Below are positions 9,991 through 19,689 of a stretch of 64,000 nt of DNA, piece by piece. Position numbers and translations under genes: made by a program. Each line of letters opens with the position of its first letter. The first letter of the stretch is position 1. A model generated the notes under the pieces. That model had not been told where the DNA came from. It made no database searches and saw only the letters and a program-made list of their open reading frames with translations. This DNA comes from Fagopyrum homotropicum (lineage: Eukaryota > Streptophyta > Magnoliopsida > Caryophyllales > Polygonaceae), in contig BSWB01000002.1 in the NCBI GenBank assembly GCA_033239125.1, forward strand, positions 3,071,001-3,135,000, read 5' to 3'.

Positions 9991-12930
9991 CTACATTTGT
10001 GTCTCCCTGTTAAGCATACCAAGTTCTAACCTTATGAAGTTGAATCTCTCTTCGGGTAAAGGTTTTGTAAAGATATCGGCCAGTTGTAGATCAGTAGAAA
10101 TGAATGTCAATGACACATCACCTTTTTCTACATGATCACGTATAAAATGGTGTCTCACATCTATATGTTTCGTTCTTGAATGCTGTACAGGATTTTTGGA
10201 AATAGAAATAGCACTAGTATTGTCACATTTTATTGGTATATCCCTAAAGTTGAATCCAAGATCTTGGAGTTGTTGCGCAATCCATAAGATTTGCGAACAA
10301 CAAGCTCCAGCAGCAATATATTCGGCTTCGGCTGTTGAGAGAGCCACCGAATTTTGCTTCTTGGAATGCCAACTTATTAAAGATGTACCAAGAAATTGAC
10401 AACACCCTGATGTGCTTTTTCTATCCACTTTATATCCTGCAAAATCAACATCGGAATATCCGATAAGATTGAAACTACTTTGTGTGGGATACCATAGACC
10501 TAAATCTTTTGTACCATTAAGATATCTTAATATCCTTTTTACCGCAATGAGATGTGATTCCTTTGGGTTAGCTTGAAATCTAGCACACATACAAACACTA
10601 AACATAATGTCAGGTCTACTAGCAGTAAGATATAGTAAAGATCCGATCATACCTCGAAATTCTTTTTGATTTACTTGTTTGCCGGTAAGGTCTTGATCCA
10701 AAGAGAGAGTAGATCTCATTGGTGTTTTGGCTATTTTCGATTCATTCATCTTAAACTTCTTCAGAAGTTCTAACCTTATGAAGTTGAATCTCTCTTCGGG
10801 TAAAGGTTTTGTAAAGATATCGGCCAGTTGTAGATCAGTAGAAATGAATGTCAATGACACATCACCTTTTTCTACATGATCACGTATAAAATGGTGTCTC
10901 ACATCTATATGTTTCGTTCTTGAATGCTGTACAGGATTTTTGGAAATAGAAATAGCACTAGTATTGTCACATTTTATTGGTATATCCCTAAAGTTGAATC
11001 CAAGATCTTGGAGTTGTTGCGCAATCCATAAGATTTGCGAACAACAAGCTCCAGCAGCAATATATTCGGCTTCGGCTGTTGAGAGAGCCACCGAATTTTG
11101 CTTCTTGGAATGCCAACTTATTAAAGATGTACCAAGAAATTGACAACACCCTGATGTGCTTTTTCTATCCACTTTATATCCTGCAAAATCAGCATCGGAA
11201 TATCCGATAAGATTGAAACTACTTTGTGTGGGATACCATAGACCTAAATCTTTTGTACCATTAAGATATCTTAATATCCTTTTTACCGCAATGAGATGTG
11301 ATTCCTTTGGGTTAGCTTGAAATCTAGCACACATGCAAACACTAAACATAATGTCAGGTCTACTAGCAGTAAGATATAGTAAAGATCCGATCATACCTCG
11401 AAATTCTTTTTGATTTACTTGTTTGCCGGTAAGGTCTTGATCCAAAGAGAGAGTAGATCTCATTGGTGTTTTGGCTATTTTCGATTCATTCATCTTAAAC
11501 TTCTTCAGAAGGTCTCTTGTGTACTTTCCTTGATTGAGGAAGATACCCTTTTTACTTTGATGTACTTGTAGTCCAAGAAAGAAATTTAATTCTCCCATCA
11601 TACTCATCTCAAATTCCTTGCACATGATGTCAGAAAATTCCTTGCAAAGAGATTCATTAGTTGCACCAAACAAGATATCATCCACATAAATTTGAACAAC
11701 AAGAATATTCTTTCCACGAGTTTTAATGAATAAAGTTTTGTCAATCAACCCTCTTTTAAAGTTATTTTCTACAAGATATTTTGAAAGTCGCTCGTACCAA
11801 GCTCTTGGGGCTTTCTTTAAGCCGTAAAGAGCTTTGTCAAGCTTAAAAACATGATCTGGAAATTCATTACTTTCAAAACCGGGAGGTTGAGCGACATAAA
11901 CTTCTTCATCTAGATAACCATTCAAAAAGGCACACTTTACGTCCATTTGAAAAAGTTTGATACTCATGTAAGATGCAAAAGCAAGAAGTATACGAATGAC
12001 TTCAAGCCTGGCTACGGGAGCAAAAGTCTCCTCGTAGTCAATACCTTCCTCCTGATTGTAACCTTGAGCTACAAGACGAGCTTTATTCCGAATGACATTA
12101 CCACTTTCATCCAGCTTGTTTCGAAAGACCCATCTTGTCCCGATAACTGATTTACCTTTGGGTCTTGCAGTAAGTGTCCATACTTTGTTTCGCTCGAACT
12201 CGTTTAGCTCATCTTGCATAGCAATAATCCAGTCGGGTTCTTGAAGAGCTTCGGTATATCTCTTAGGTTCTACAAGAGAAACAAACGCATGAAAAGCACA
12301 TAGGTCTTTTAATTTAGAGCGAGTTTGTATTCCAGATGAGGGATCAGAAATAATATCCTGAGTTGAATGGGATGATGCATGTTTGAATTTCCTCCGGACA
12401 TTTCTCTGATTATAAGCATCGGGTTCAGAATTAATAGGAAGTGGGGAAGACGGCTCTTGTTGCTCAGGTAGTGATGTATCTTCAAGATTGGTTTCATTTG
12501 TAAGACCTTGAGGAGGTGCTTCAAGGTCTTGAGACACGTCTGTAAGATCTTGAGATACGTCTGTAAGGTCTTGAAATGGCTCTTGCATGTTTTTGACGTT
12601 CTTATCAACTTCTTCTTCTTCTTCCTCATGTTTATTTAGATCAAGATCTGCAAAGCTCTCACTCAAGATACCATTATAGTTTTCATCAAACAAAACATGG
12701 ATACTTTCTTCGACTACTTTGGTACGTTTATTGTATACTCGATAAGCCTTACTTTGAGTCGAGTATCCGAGAAATATACCTTCGTCGCTACGAGCATCAA
12801 ATTTTCCAAGATTATCCTTCCCATTATTATGCACGTAACATGTACATCCAAATGGTTTAAAGTAAGATATGCTTGGTTTTCTTCCTTTAAAAAGCTCATA
12901 AGGAGTTTTCTTTAACATTGATCGAATCAA
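9991..12930 (-). CDS. Copia pol, C-terminal part: integrase tail, reverse transcriptase, duplicated RNase H
   Basis: 979 codons open from the first Met after an in-frame TAG at 12976-12978, and in the same frame as the upstream pol piece. It starts with the integrase C-terminal region. An acidic linker containing QDLTDVS repeats (about residues 120-145) follows, then the copia reverse transcriptase with its YVDD active site at about residue 414. After the RT thumb, a 248-residue block (RT C-terminus plus RNase H, with SDADFAG, AEAEY and RTKHIDVRHHF motifs) occurs twice in tandem and in frame, at residues ~475-722 and ~723-970. The second copy has SDVDFAG. Normal copia pol has one such block. 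Reverse transcription and RNA removal are the family functions; whether this double form works is unknown. Confidence 0.95.
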   Translation of the reverse strand: MIRSMLKKTPYELFKGRKPSISYFKPFGCTCYVHNNGKDNLGKFDARSDEGIFLGYSTQSKAYRVYNKRTKVVEESIHVLFDENYNGILSESFADLDLNKHEEEEEEVDKNVKNMQEPFQDLTDVSQDLTDVSQDLEAPPQGLTNETNLEDTSLPEQQEPSSPLPINSEPDAYNQRNVRRKFKHASSHSTQDIISDPSSGIQTRSKLKDLCAFHAFVSLVEPKRYTEALQEPDWIIAMQDELNEFERNKVWTLTARPKGKSVIGTRWVFRNKLDESGNVIRNKARLVAQGYNQEEGIDYEETFAPVARLEVIRILLAFASYMSIKLFQMDVKCAFLNGYLDEEVYVAQPPGFESNEFPDHVFKLDKALYGLKKAPRAWYERLSKYLVENNFKRGLIDKTLFIKTRGKNILVVQIYVDDILFGATNESLCKEFSDIMCKEFEMSMMGELNFFLGLQVHQSKKGIFLNQGKYTRDLLKKFKMNESKIAKTPMRSTLSLDQDLTGKQVNQKEFRGMIGSLLYLTASRPDIMFSVCMCARFQANPKESHLIAVKRILRYLNGTKDLGLWYPTQSSFNLIGYSDADFAGYKVDRKSTSGCCQFLGTSLISWHSKKQNSVALSTAEAEYIAAGACCSQILWIAQQLQDLGFNFRDIPIKCDNTSAISISKNPVQHSRTKHIDVRHHFIRDHVEKGDVSLTFISTDLQLADIFTKPLPEERFNFIRLELLKKFKMNESKIAKTPMRSTLSLDQDLTGKQVNQKEFRGMIGSLLYLTASRPDIMFSVCMCARFQANPKESHLIAVKRILRYLNGTKDLGLWYPTQSSFNLIGYSDVDFAGYKVDRKSTSGCCQFLGTSLISWHSKKQNSVALSTAEAEYIAAGACCSQILWIAQQLQDLGFNFRDIPIKCDNTSAISISKNPVQHSRTKHIDVRHHFIRDHVEKGDVSLTFISTDLQLADIFTKPLPEERFNFIRLELGMLNRETQM
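10021..10764 (-). repeat. 744-bp tandem duplication, copy encoded second
   Basis: Matches 10765-11508 with an offset of exactly 744 bp. I see two base differences: one changes Ala to Val in the SDADF motif, the other is near 10588. The trinucleotide AAG is shared by the breakpoints (10021, 10765, 11509), a microhomology signature. Confidence 0.95.
10765..11508 (-). repeat. 744-bp tandem duplication, copy encoded first
   Basis: Partner of 10021-10764. It covers the last part of reverse transcriptase and all of RNase H. Because 744 is a multiple of three, the reading frame is kept. Confidence 0.95.
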
Positions 12931-12975
12931 ACATCTATTAAGAATGTAATTTGCTTTATTAACAGCTTCTGCCCA

Positions 12976-13962
12976 CTATGACTTAGGCAGATCATTCTCT
13001 AATAGCATTGCCCTAGACATTTCCTCTAGGATGCGGTTCTTTCGTTCCACAACCCCATTTTGTTGAGGTGTTCTAGGAGCTGAAAAATTATGAGAAATAC
13101 CATATTCTTCACAAAATGCATCAAAGTCTGATTGATCGAATTCTCTACCATGATCACTTCTAATAGAAACGATAGGTAGGTTTTTCAAAGTTTGTAACTC
13201 CTTACAAAGTTTTGAGAAATATAAAAGTGCTTCAGATTTCATTTTTAGAAAGAAAACCCAAGTAAATCGAGAATAATCATCAACAATAACAAGAATGTAT
13301 TGCTTGCCTTTGGGAGATTTGACGCACATAGGTCCACAAAGATCCATGTGGAGAAGTTCAAGAGGTCTAGTAGTACTTACCACTTGCTTCTTTTTGAAAG
13401 AACTACGAGTATGTTTACCTCTTGAGCAAGCATTGCATAATTCATCTACCTTGAATTTTAGGTCAGGAAGACCCCTTACAAGATCTTTTGATTTGAGTTT
13501 GTTAAGAGAATGTAGACTGATGTGACCAAGTCGTATGTGCCATAGTCTTGAGTCATCTGATAAGACCTTGAGACATTTTAAATTTGTCCCTGCAATTTGG
13601 TTAGTATTAACAGCATATATATTATTATCTCTGTGAGCTGTTAGCACTAAATTTCCTGTCATCTCATCTCGAACTTCACACTTCCTCTTATCAAAGCTAA
13701 CACAATTTCCTTGATCACAAAGCTGAAAAACACTGAGAATGTTATATTTTAAGCCATCCACCAAATAAACATCTTTAATATTATTATTTGAATTAAGACC
13801 AACATTACCGATACCAAGAATGTCACATTTTCCTTTGTCACCAAGAGTTATAGTGCCAGTGATTTTCTTCTTTAGAGTGTCGAAAAGAGATTCTTTCCCA
13901 CTCATATGTCTTGAACAACCACTGTCCATTATCCATTTTTGAGTCTTGGTGATATCCTGCAA
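12976..13962 (-). CDS. Copia pol, N-terminal part: protease and integrase core
   Basis: The protease active site is WIMDSGCSRHMSG near the start. The integrase zinc-binding HHCC motif (WHIRLGH ... CNACSRGK) follows, then the DDE core: Asp in MDLCGPM, Asp in RSDHGREF, Glu in NGVVERKNR. The frame ends at a TAG (12976-12978), but the same frame continues into the integrase tail and RT downstream, so this TAG is an internal interruption. Upstream the frame is continuous with gag, separated only by a TGA at 13972-13974. Aspartic protease cleaves the polyprotein and integrase inserts the cDNA (family knowledge). Confidence 0.93.
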   Translation of the reverse strand: MQDITKTQKWIMDSGCSRHMSGKESLFDTLKKKITGTITLGDKGKCDILGIGNVGLNSNNNIKDVYLVDGLKYNILSVFQLCDQGNCVSFDKRKCEVRDEMTGNLVLTAHRDNNIYAVNTNQIAGTNLKCLKVLSDDSRLWHIRLGHISLHSLNKLKSKDLVRGLPDLKFKVDELCNACSRGKHTRSSFKKKQVVSTTRPLELLHMDLCGPMCVKSPKGKQYILVIVDDYSRFTWVFFLKMKSEALLYFSKLCKELQTLKNLPIVSIRSDHGREFDQSDFDAFCEEYGISHNFSAPRTPQQNGVVERKNRILEEMSRAMLLENDLPKS

Positions 13963-13971
13963 AACGGAAAA

Positions 13972-15753
13972 TCATTCTTTCCGGCTTGACCAATAAACAG
14001 AGTTAGATCCATTATGGGGGTAGACCATGTTAGGTGGCCTAGTCCCTTTAGGAACCCATATATGTTTTACCCGTTCATTTAGACGTACAGGAAAGGTATT
14101 TCTAATAATGTATGGATCCGTTCTCCTATACGGACAAGTTTCCTTTACATGACCCTTTCTACAACAAAAGAAACACGTAGGAGATCTCCAATTTCCTTTT
14201 GCCTTAACGAATGTGGTAGTGGGTTTAGTAGGAAAATTCCTGTTATATCCTATTCCACTTCGATTTAAGGATAATTGTTGTTCTCCAAGCATTTTATCAA
14301 GAGTAGCTTTAGATTTAGTAAATTGCACAAGAGCTATTTGCTGTTCTTGACATTTTTCAGAAAGTTTCACTTTTTCAATCTCTAAGTCAGTATTACATGT
14401 CTTAAGAGATGAGAGGTTTGCCTTTAGATCGGAATTTTCCAATCGTAAGGCCTTAACCTCAGTGTCAAGATCTGATTGTATGCTGTCAAGATCTTGAACT
14501 TTCAGCGAAAGCATTCTTATGCAATTTTCCTGATCATTAAGCTTTTCTTGTAGAATGTTAATTTCTTTGCTGTAAATTTCTTCATTAGAAATCATGTTTT
14601 TTAGTACTTCTGATAAAACATCGGTAGGACTAGATATAAGATCTCTTACCATTCCATCCAAATGTTGATCTTGATTTTTGTCGGATTTTGCCATAAGACA
14701 TAAGTTTGCATGATCATCTTCAGAATCTAAATCACTCGAGGAGTCTGAATCGCTCCAAGCTGCTACCATGGCTTTCTTGCCAAATTCCTTTTTCTTGAAT
14801 TTTTTCTTCTTCTTTTGAGGACATTCTTTAACAAGATGATCTGTTTCACCACATTCATAGCAATTTAGAACACGATTCTTCTTCAAGGGGTTAGAAGACT
14901 TACCTTTGTATTTAGATGATCCAGCATATTCTTTATTTGATAATTGCTTTTTCATTTTTAATATTCTAGCTAGTCCTCTTGTGATAAGAGCAAAAGGATC
15001 TTCATCATCACTTTCAGAATCTTCCAATGGTTCCTCTTTCTTTGCCTTGAGTGCCAAATTCTTAATGTTTGTTGGCACATCCCCATCGTCCTCATTGAGG
15101 ATCAATTCATGGGTGCTTAATTTGCCCAGCAAATCATCAAGAGCAAGAGTATTGAGGTTTTGTGCTTCTTCTATAGCGGTTACCTTGGGACCCCATTTTG
15201 CTTTAGGCAAGCATCTAAGTATCTTTCTGACTTTTTCTTCATTGTTGAAAGTCTTTCCCAATGAGTCAAGATTGTTAATGATCTCCGTAAAACGGGTGAA
15301 CATTACTTTGACTGATTCATTTGGGATCATTTTAAACAATTCATATTGCCTCAGAAAGATACTAATTTTGGTTTCTTTGACCTGGCTGGTTCCTTCATAG
15401 GTGACCACTAATTTATCCCATATTTCTTTAGCGGATCTGCATGAAGATATACGATTAAATTCATCAGTACTTAAACCACAATATAATAGATTAATAGCCT
15501 TGTAGTTTTTCGCCACGCTCTCAAGATCTTTCTGATTGAATTCAGCTTTTGTCTTGTTTACTGTTGTATTGTTGGGACCATCCTTGGTAGGAGTGAGAGG
15601 TCCGTTTTTGATAATATGCCAAAGCTCTAAATCTTGATCAATGATAAACATCTGCATCAAGGATTTCCAGTGCATAAAATTGTTTCCTACAAAAAGAGGT
15701 GGTCGAGAAATTGATCTTCCTTGACCAAATCTGCCTTGACCTTCACCTGCCAT
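13972..15753 (-). CDS. Copia gag (nucleocapsid-capsid) protein
   Basis: 593 residues. The N-terminal half is a copia gag domain (FVGNNFMHWKSLMQMFI start, AKEIWDKL and RFTEIINNLDSLGK words). A first CCHC zinc knuckle (CYECGETDHLVKEC) lies at about residue 296. Lys-rich and acidic Ser/Asp stretches and a long coiled coil (about 380-490) follow. A second knuckle (CFFCCRKGHVKETC) lies at about 525. Two knuckles and a coiled coil make it longer than a minimal copia gag and fit a SIRE-like element. It ends with TGA in the same frame as pol, so pol expression would need readthrough or a separate start. The start codon lies 44 bp from the primer-binding site. Confidence 0.95.
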   Translation of the reverse strand: MAGEGQGRFGQGRSISRPPLFVGNNFMHWKSLMQMFIIDQDLELWHIIKNGPLTPTKDGPNNTTVNKTKAEFNQKDLESVAKNYKAINLLYCGLSTDEFNRISSCRSAKEIWDKLVVTYEGTSQVKETKISIFLRQYELFKMIPNESVKVMFTRFTEIINNLDSLGKTFNNEEKVRKILRCLPKAKWGPKVTAIEEAQNLNTLALDDLLGKLSTHELILNEDDGDVPTNIKNLALKAKKEEPLEDSESDDEDPFALITRGLARILKMKKQLSNKEYAGSSKYKGKSSNPLKKNRVLNCYECGETDHLVKECPQKKKKKFKKKEFGKKAMVAAWSDSDSSSDLDSEDDHANLCLMAKSDKNQDQHLDGMVRDLISSPTDVLSEVLKNMISNEEIYSKEINILQEKLNDQENCIRMLSLKVQDLDSIQSDLDTEVKALRLENSDLKANLSSLKTCNTDLEIEKVKLSEKCQEQQIALVQFTKSKATLDKMLGEQQLSLNRSGIGYNRNFPTKPTTTFVKAKGNWRSPTCFFCCRKGHVKETCPYRRTDPYIIRNTFPVRLNERVKHIWVPKGTRPPNMVYPHNGSNSVYWSSRKE

Positions 15754-15796
15754 TAGTTAGCCTCACAGATAATAATATCTAAGAAGACGTGAGTTA

Positions 15797-15809
15797 GGCT
15801 CTGATACCA
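15797..15809 (-). promoter_or_regulatory. Primer-binding site for initiator tRNA-Met
   Basis: The minus strand reads TGGTATCAGAGCC two bases after the CA end of the 5' LTR, the standard copia first-strand priming site. Confidence 0.95.
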
Positions 15810-15811
15810 AT

Positions 15812-16967
15812 TGAAATGCGGAATAGGCAGATAAAATAGTTTATCCAATACTCTAGAAGGGGGGGATGAATAGAGTATGGAAACTTTTCGCAATCTTAGG
15901 ATAGGTAAGACCTTATCGAAAGAGATAAGACCTTATCAAATGAGATAAAGTCTTACTTGTAATTATAAGACCTTACACGTTTCTCTAAGATTGGAATTAA
16001 GTGTAAAGGTTTAGACAAACCAGGAATATAAAGAGCAGTAAAGGACACACGATATGTTAACGAGGTTCGGTCACCAACACGACCTAGTTCCCGCCTAGGA
16101 TTGATTCAACCCTAGGATTCCAAGTAGCTTTATTTTCCTTCTTCTTGATGAGTTCCAGATACAATCTTCAGAAGACCTTCCCTCTTCTAAACTCAGAAGT
16201 CTTACACTTCCTATCTAGCAACTCACACACTCGAAAAGGAAACCTAAAGTACTCCAGATACAACACTTGTATCCAACGTGTTTAGTAGTGATAACGGTTT
16301 GTATGATCTTAGTTGAATTGTACTATTAGCTCGAAAAAGATCGCACACTCTCAGGGAAGTAGAATGATGAAGCTTCGAATGTGAGAACAATACTTTGTGA
16401 GATAAGTCGAATCGTCACTTGTGTTTCCGAAGTAGGCAATGAACGTGTATCTTATCTCTTGTTCTTTGTCTCTTTAAATAGGCAAGCGTATCAGCATTCT
16501 TTGACGTTGAGAACAATCTTGCCTTCGTGATCTTCGGAGATCTTGGTTTGTTGAGATTTGATCTAATCCTATTTTGTTGAGATTTTGTTTGTTGAAGTCA
16601 AGCAGTCAAAGTCAAGCACGATTTGTTGAGTTGGAGGAAATCTTTCAATTTTATCTCAAGAAGATTTAATTAAAACAAATCAAAGATTTGTTAAAATCAA
16701 ATCCCTTAATTAACTCAACAAGAAGGAAAAGCTATTTGGACGTACGTAACTCACTTGTAGTTTTTGTCCAGTTTTGGTAAGGTCTTACCAGTTTATGTAA
16801 GGCCTTACTGAAACCTGGAAACCAAGGTTTTCTGTAATATGGTAAGGCCTTACCAGACACTGTAATGACTTTACCAAAACTTGTAAGATCTTACAAAAAC
16901 CTGGAAACCAAGGTTTTGGCTTTCATCAACCATAAGTAATGTCTTATTTATCAAGGTGGAGTTAACA
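15812..16967 (-). repeat. 5' LTR of the copia element
   Basis: 1156 bp, same length as the 3' LTR, with seven C/T or A/G differences and no indel that I could see. It carries the same decamer arrays. Confidence 0.95.
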
Positions 16968-17318
16968 AATAAAATAATAATAATTCAACCGATATTATGT
17001 AAAAACGAAACCTTTTCTGGATTGTTAAATAACGATATCATCGGAATTATTAGCATAAAACTAACGCGTACTATAATTGTGCGGTAGTGTTGGATTTTCT
17101 TTGTAAAATTCAGATTTTTTTTTCCAGAAATAAAAAAATTGATGTCGATGCGAGATTGTGAGTCAGAATTTATTTATATATTTTTAAAAAAATATAAATA
17201 ATACGCAATCTCAGTGCACGTCAATTATGTTTTTAGTAAACTTAATCTCGCGTACTTAACAATCCCCGAACTTTTTCATGCGATTCTTCAATAGTAACAA
17301 TTGATACAGTTTTTTTTT
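16968..17318. other. Flank between copia and fold-back element, no gene
   Basis: AT-rich sequence with no coding signal. It ends in a run of nine T (17310-17318), which appears to be the target duplication of the next element. Confidence 0.5.
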
Positions 17319-18586
17319 GGATTTTTCCTCTTGGTACCCTTAAGGTTTGGACTTTTCCTCTTGGTATCCACCAAGTTTCAAAATTCCTCTTGGTGCCCTC
17401 AAGGTTCCATTTGTTTCCTCTTTATACCCATTCTTAATATATTACATTAAAATTCATTATAAAATAATTAAAAAATCAGAATAATAAATTTAAAATAGAT
17501 TATAACTTCATTAAGTTTGAAACTAATAAATTTATATTGATAGTGTTTTTTTAAAATATTTTTCTTATTAAAAAAAATGAAAGTAAATTAAAGATAATTT
17601 TTATTTTTGAACTAAAATAAATCAAAAATAAATTTTTTAAATTTTTTTAAGAGTCCTAAAAATATAGTTTTTTTAAAAGTTAATTTTCTATAATTTATTT
17701 TAATTAGAAAATAACAATATTATTTTTTATGAGTTAATTTATTATTTTTTATAATATACTTTTTCATAATCTTAAAATTTAAAAAAACATAATTTTTAAA
17801 ATTTTTTGAATTAATATAAATTATATAAAATTTAAATTCAAAATAAATAAATTTATTATATTTACGAATTAATATAAATTATTTTTTTTATTTAAATCGA
17901 AAGTAAAAAGTAAAATCAAATTATTTAATTAAAAATATATTTATTTCGACAAATAAATAAATAAATAAATATATTTATATATATAATTAAATAAAAAACA
18001 TTTTTTTTGAAATTTATTGAGAGTCTAGAGAATTAAAATATAATAAATTTATTTATTTTGAATTTAAATTTTATATAATTTATATCAAATCGAAAATTTA
18101 AAAAAAAATTATGCTTTTTTAAATTTTAAGATTATGGAAAAGTATATTATAAAAAATAATAAATTAACACATAAAAAATAATACTGTTATTTTCTAATTA
18201 AAATAAATTATAGAAAATTAACTTTAAAAAAAACTATATGTTTAATTTTCTAGATTCTTAAAAAAATTTAAAAAATTTATTTTTGATTTATTTTAATTCA
18301 AAAAAAAATATCTTTATTTTACTTTACTTTTTTTTAATTAGAAAAATATTTTTAAAAAATACTATCATTATAAATTTATTAGTTTAAAATGTAATTAAGT
18401 CATAATCTATTTTAAATTTATTTTTCTGATTTTTTAATTATTTTATAATGAATTTTATTGTAATATATTAAGAATGGGTATAAAGAGGAAACAAATGGAA
18501 CCTTGAGGGCACCAAGAGGAATTTTGAAACATGGTGGATACCAAGAGAAAAAGTCCAAACCTTGAGGGTACCAAGAGAAAAAATCC
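17319..18586. mobile_element. Fold-back TIR element A (Mutator-like, non-autonomous)
   Basis: The ends are GGATTTTTCCTCTTGGTACC and its near-perfect inverse. The whole 1268 bp folds on itself: the left arm (about 17319-17940) is matched in reverse by the right arm (about 18010-18586) around a short AT-only centre. Each arm begins with about four ~31-bp units of the type TTTTCCTCTTGGTACCCTTA. Flanks are T9 (left) and T10 (right), compatible with a 9-bp target duplication. No coding potential. Two relatives lie at 21806-23013 and 43341-44083. Confidence 0.85.
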
Positions 18587-18596
18587 TTTTTTTTTT

Positions 18597-18894
18597 AATC
18601 CTCAACTTGATTTATAATACACCTTTCAATTATAATTTAAATCGTGTGTTATATATTACTATTTTCAAACTTTATCATCTTTTGTTTCTTTTGTTGTGAG
18701 TATCCATATTTTCAAATATATGTAGGTGTACTATTAGAAGAAGAAGAAAAAGATTGCAAGTGGTTGAACAAAGTAAAGAAGGCATAAATTATTGGTAGAA
18801 TAAGGTGCGATGACGGTGACCTTGGTGGTCGGTTTTACTTTTTTCCTTACTATACTCGTCGTTTGTGTAAAAACAAAACATATAATATTTATGC
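18597..18894. other. Intergenic, no gene seen
   Basis: No coding region or clear repeat up to the dispersed repeat that starts near 18895. Confidence 0.4.
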
Positions 18895-19131
18895 ATGTTA
18901 CCGTCTAAATCTGAGGTATCATATTTGTTCCTCAGGTTTCCTACCTATATACTTCGAAGAAGATGAACTTTTATACTTGTTGCTTTCTGTTGGCCGGATT
19001 ATCTTACTTTCCCTTGAAGATTTTTTTGCTTTCGGCTTTCTTTTGATGTATATTTTGTGTATTTCGTAGATGTATTTTCTTTCGATCCACTAGACGGCGC
19101 ACCGTCTACTGCTTCGAACCGCTTTTTGTTA
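18895..19131 (+). repeat. Dispersed repeat, copy 1 (retroposon-like 3' end)
   Basis: Shares long blocks with 19690-20051 and, inverted, with 47095-47400 (TCTGAGGTAT, CTTCGAAGA.GATGAAC, GAAGATTTTTTTGCTTTCGG). It ends with a stem-loop, TAGACGG-CGCA-CCGTCTA, near 19091, then an A-rich tail. No coding content was recognised. A LINE 3' end or SINE-like retroposon is likely. Confidence 0.6.
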
Positions 19132-19235
19132 TAAAAAAACATATAATATTTATTTTGTTATTTATTTACTTTTGTTTCAAAATAACTCGTTAAAGTCCGA
19201 TATATACGGAGAAGGAGCCTGGGTCAATTGACACT

Positions 19236-19238
<3 letters not shown>

Positions 19239-19268
<30 letters not shown>
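19239..19268. repeat. (AT)n microsatellite
   Basis: About 15 AT units. The phrase GTCAATTGACACTACAATAT stands before it and again about 90 bp later. Confidence 0.9.
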
Positions 19269-19270
<2 letters not shown>

Positions 19271-19689
19271 AACACCTAAATCCAACGAGGTTCCATTATA
19301 AAGTCAATTGACACTACAATATATTTGTGTTTTGATATAATATATATTAGCATTTATTTATTTAATTTATTTCTGATAATAATTTCAATAGTTATGAACA
19401 TATTTATTCTTGTAACAATTTCACTGTTTTGTAATTAATTTTATACATTTTGATTCGGTAGATTTTTTACTTTATGTATATTTTAACTAGCTAATAATGA
19501 TATTATTAAATGTGTAAATACAAAAACAACAATTATTTTCTTCTGATGATGTACGAGTGCCTCACGTGGAACGTATCAGTCCTGAGTCACCCGACTCACC
19601 TTTATCCACTATTTAGTTTGTTTATTTTTTAAATTTAAGTTATGTGTAAAAAATAATTTAGGTCTTACTTTCTTAACAACGAAAGGTAG

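Larger units (their letters stand above)
6582..16967 (-). mobile_element. Nearly intact Ty1/copia LTR retrotransposon, SIRE/Maximus-like
   Basis: Two 1156-bp LTRs (6582-7737 and 15812-16967) bound a 8074-bp interior read on the minus strand. In order it holds a tRNA-Met primer site (15797-15809), gag, protease-integrase, reverse transcriptase-RNase H, an additional ORF and a polypurine tract (7738-7748). Protease-integrase-RT-RNase H is the copia order. The large gag and the extra ORF after pol suggest the SIRE/Maximus lineage, which is inference. The LTRs differ at seven positions that I can see, all transitions, so the insertion is young. Flanks read AATAT (left) and AATAA (right), an imperfect 5-bp duplication. 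Pol carries one in-frame TAG, the extra ORF two, and a TGA separates gag from pol, so this copy looks non-autonomous. Confidence 0.95.

Noticed and set aside
8358..12978. TAG codons as evidence of stop-codon recoding
   Set aside because: Host genes in the window use normal termination, and the stops occur only in a transposon copy that shows other signs of decay.
14906..15400. 164-codon open frame on the plus strand
   Set aside because: Antisense to the copia gag gene; its sequence is a by-product of gag codons and shows no own domain.
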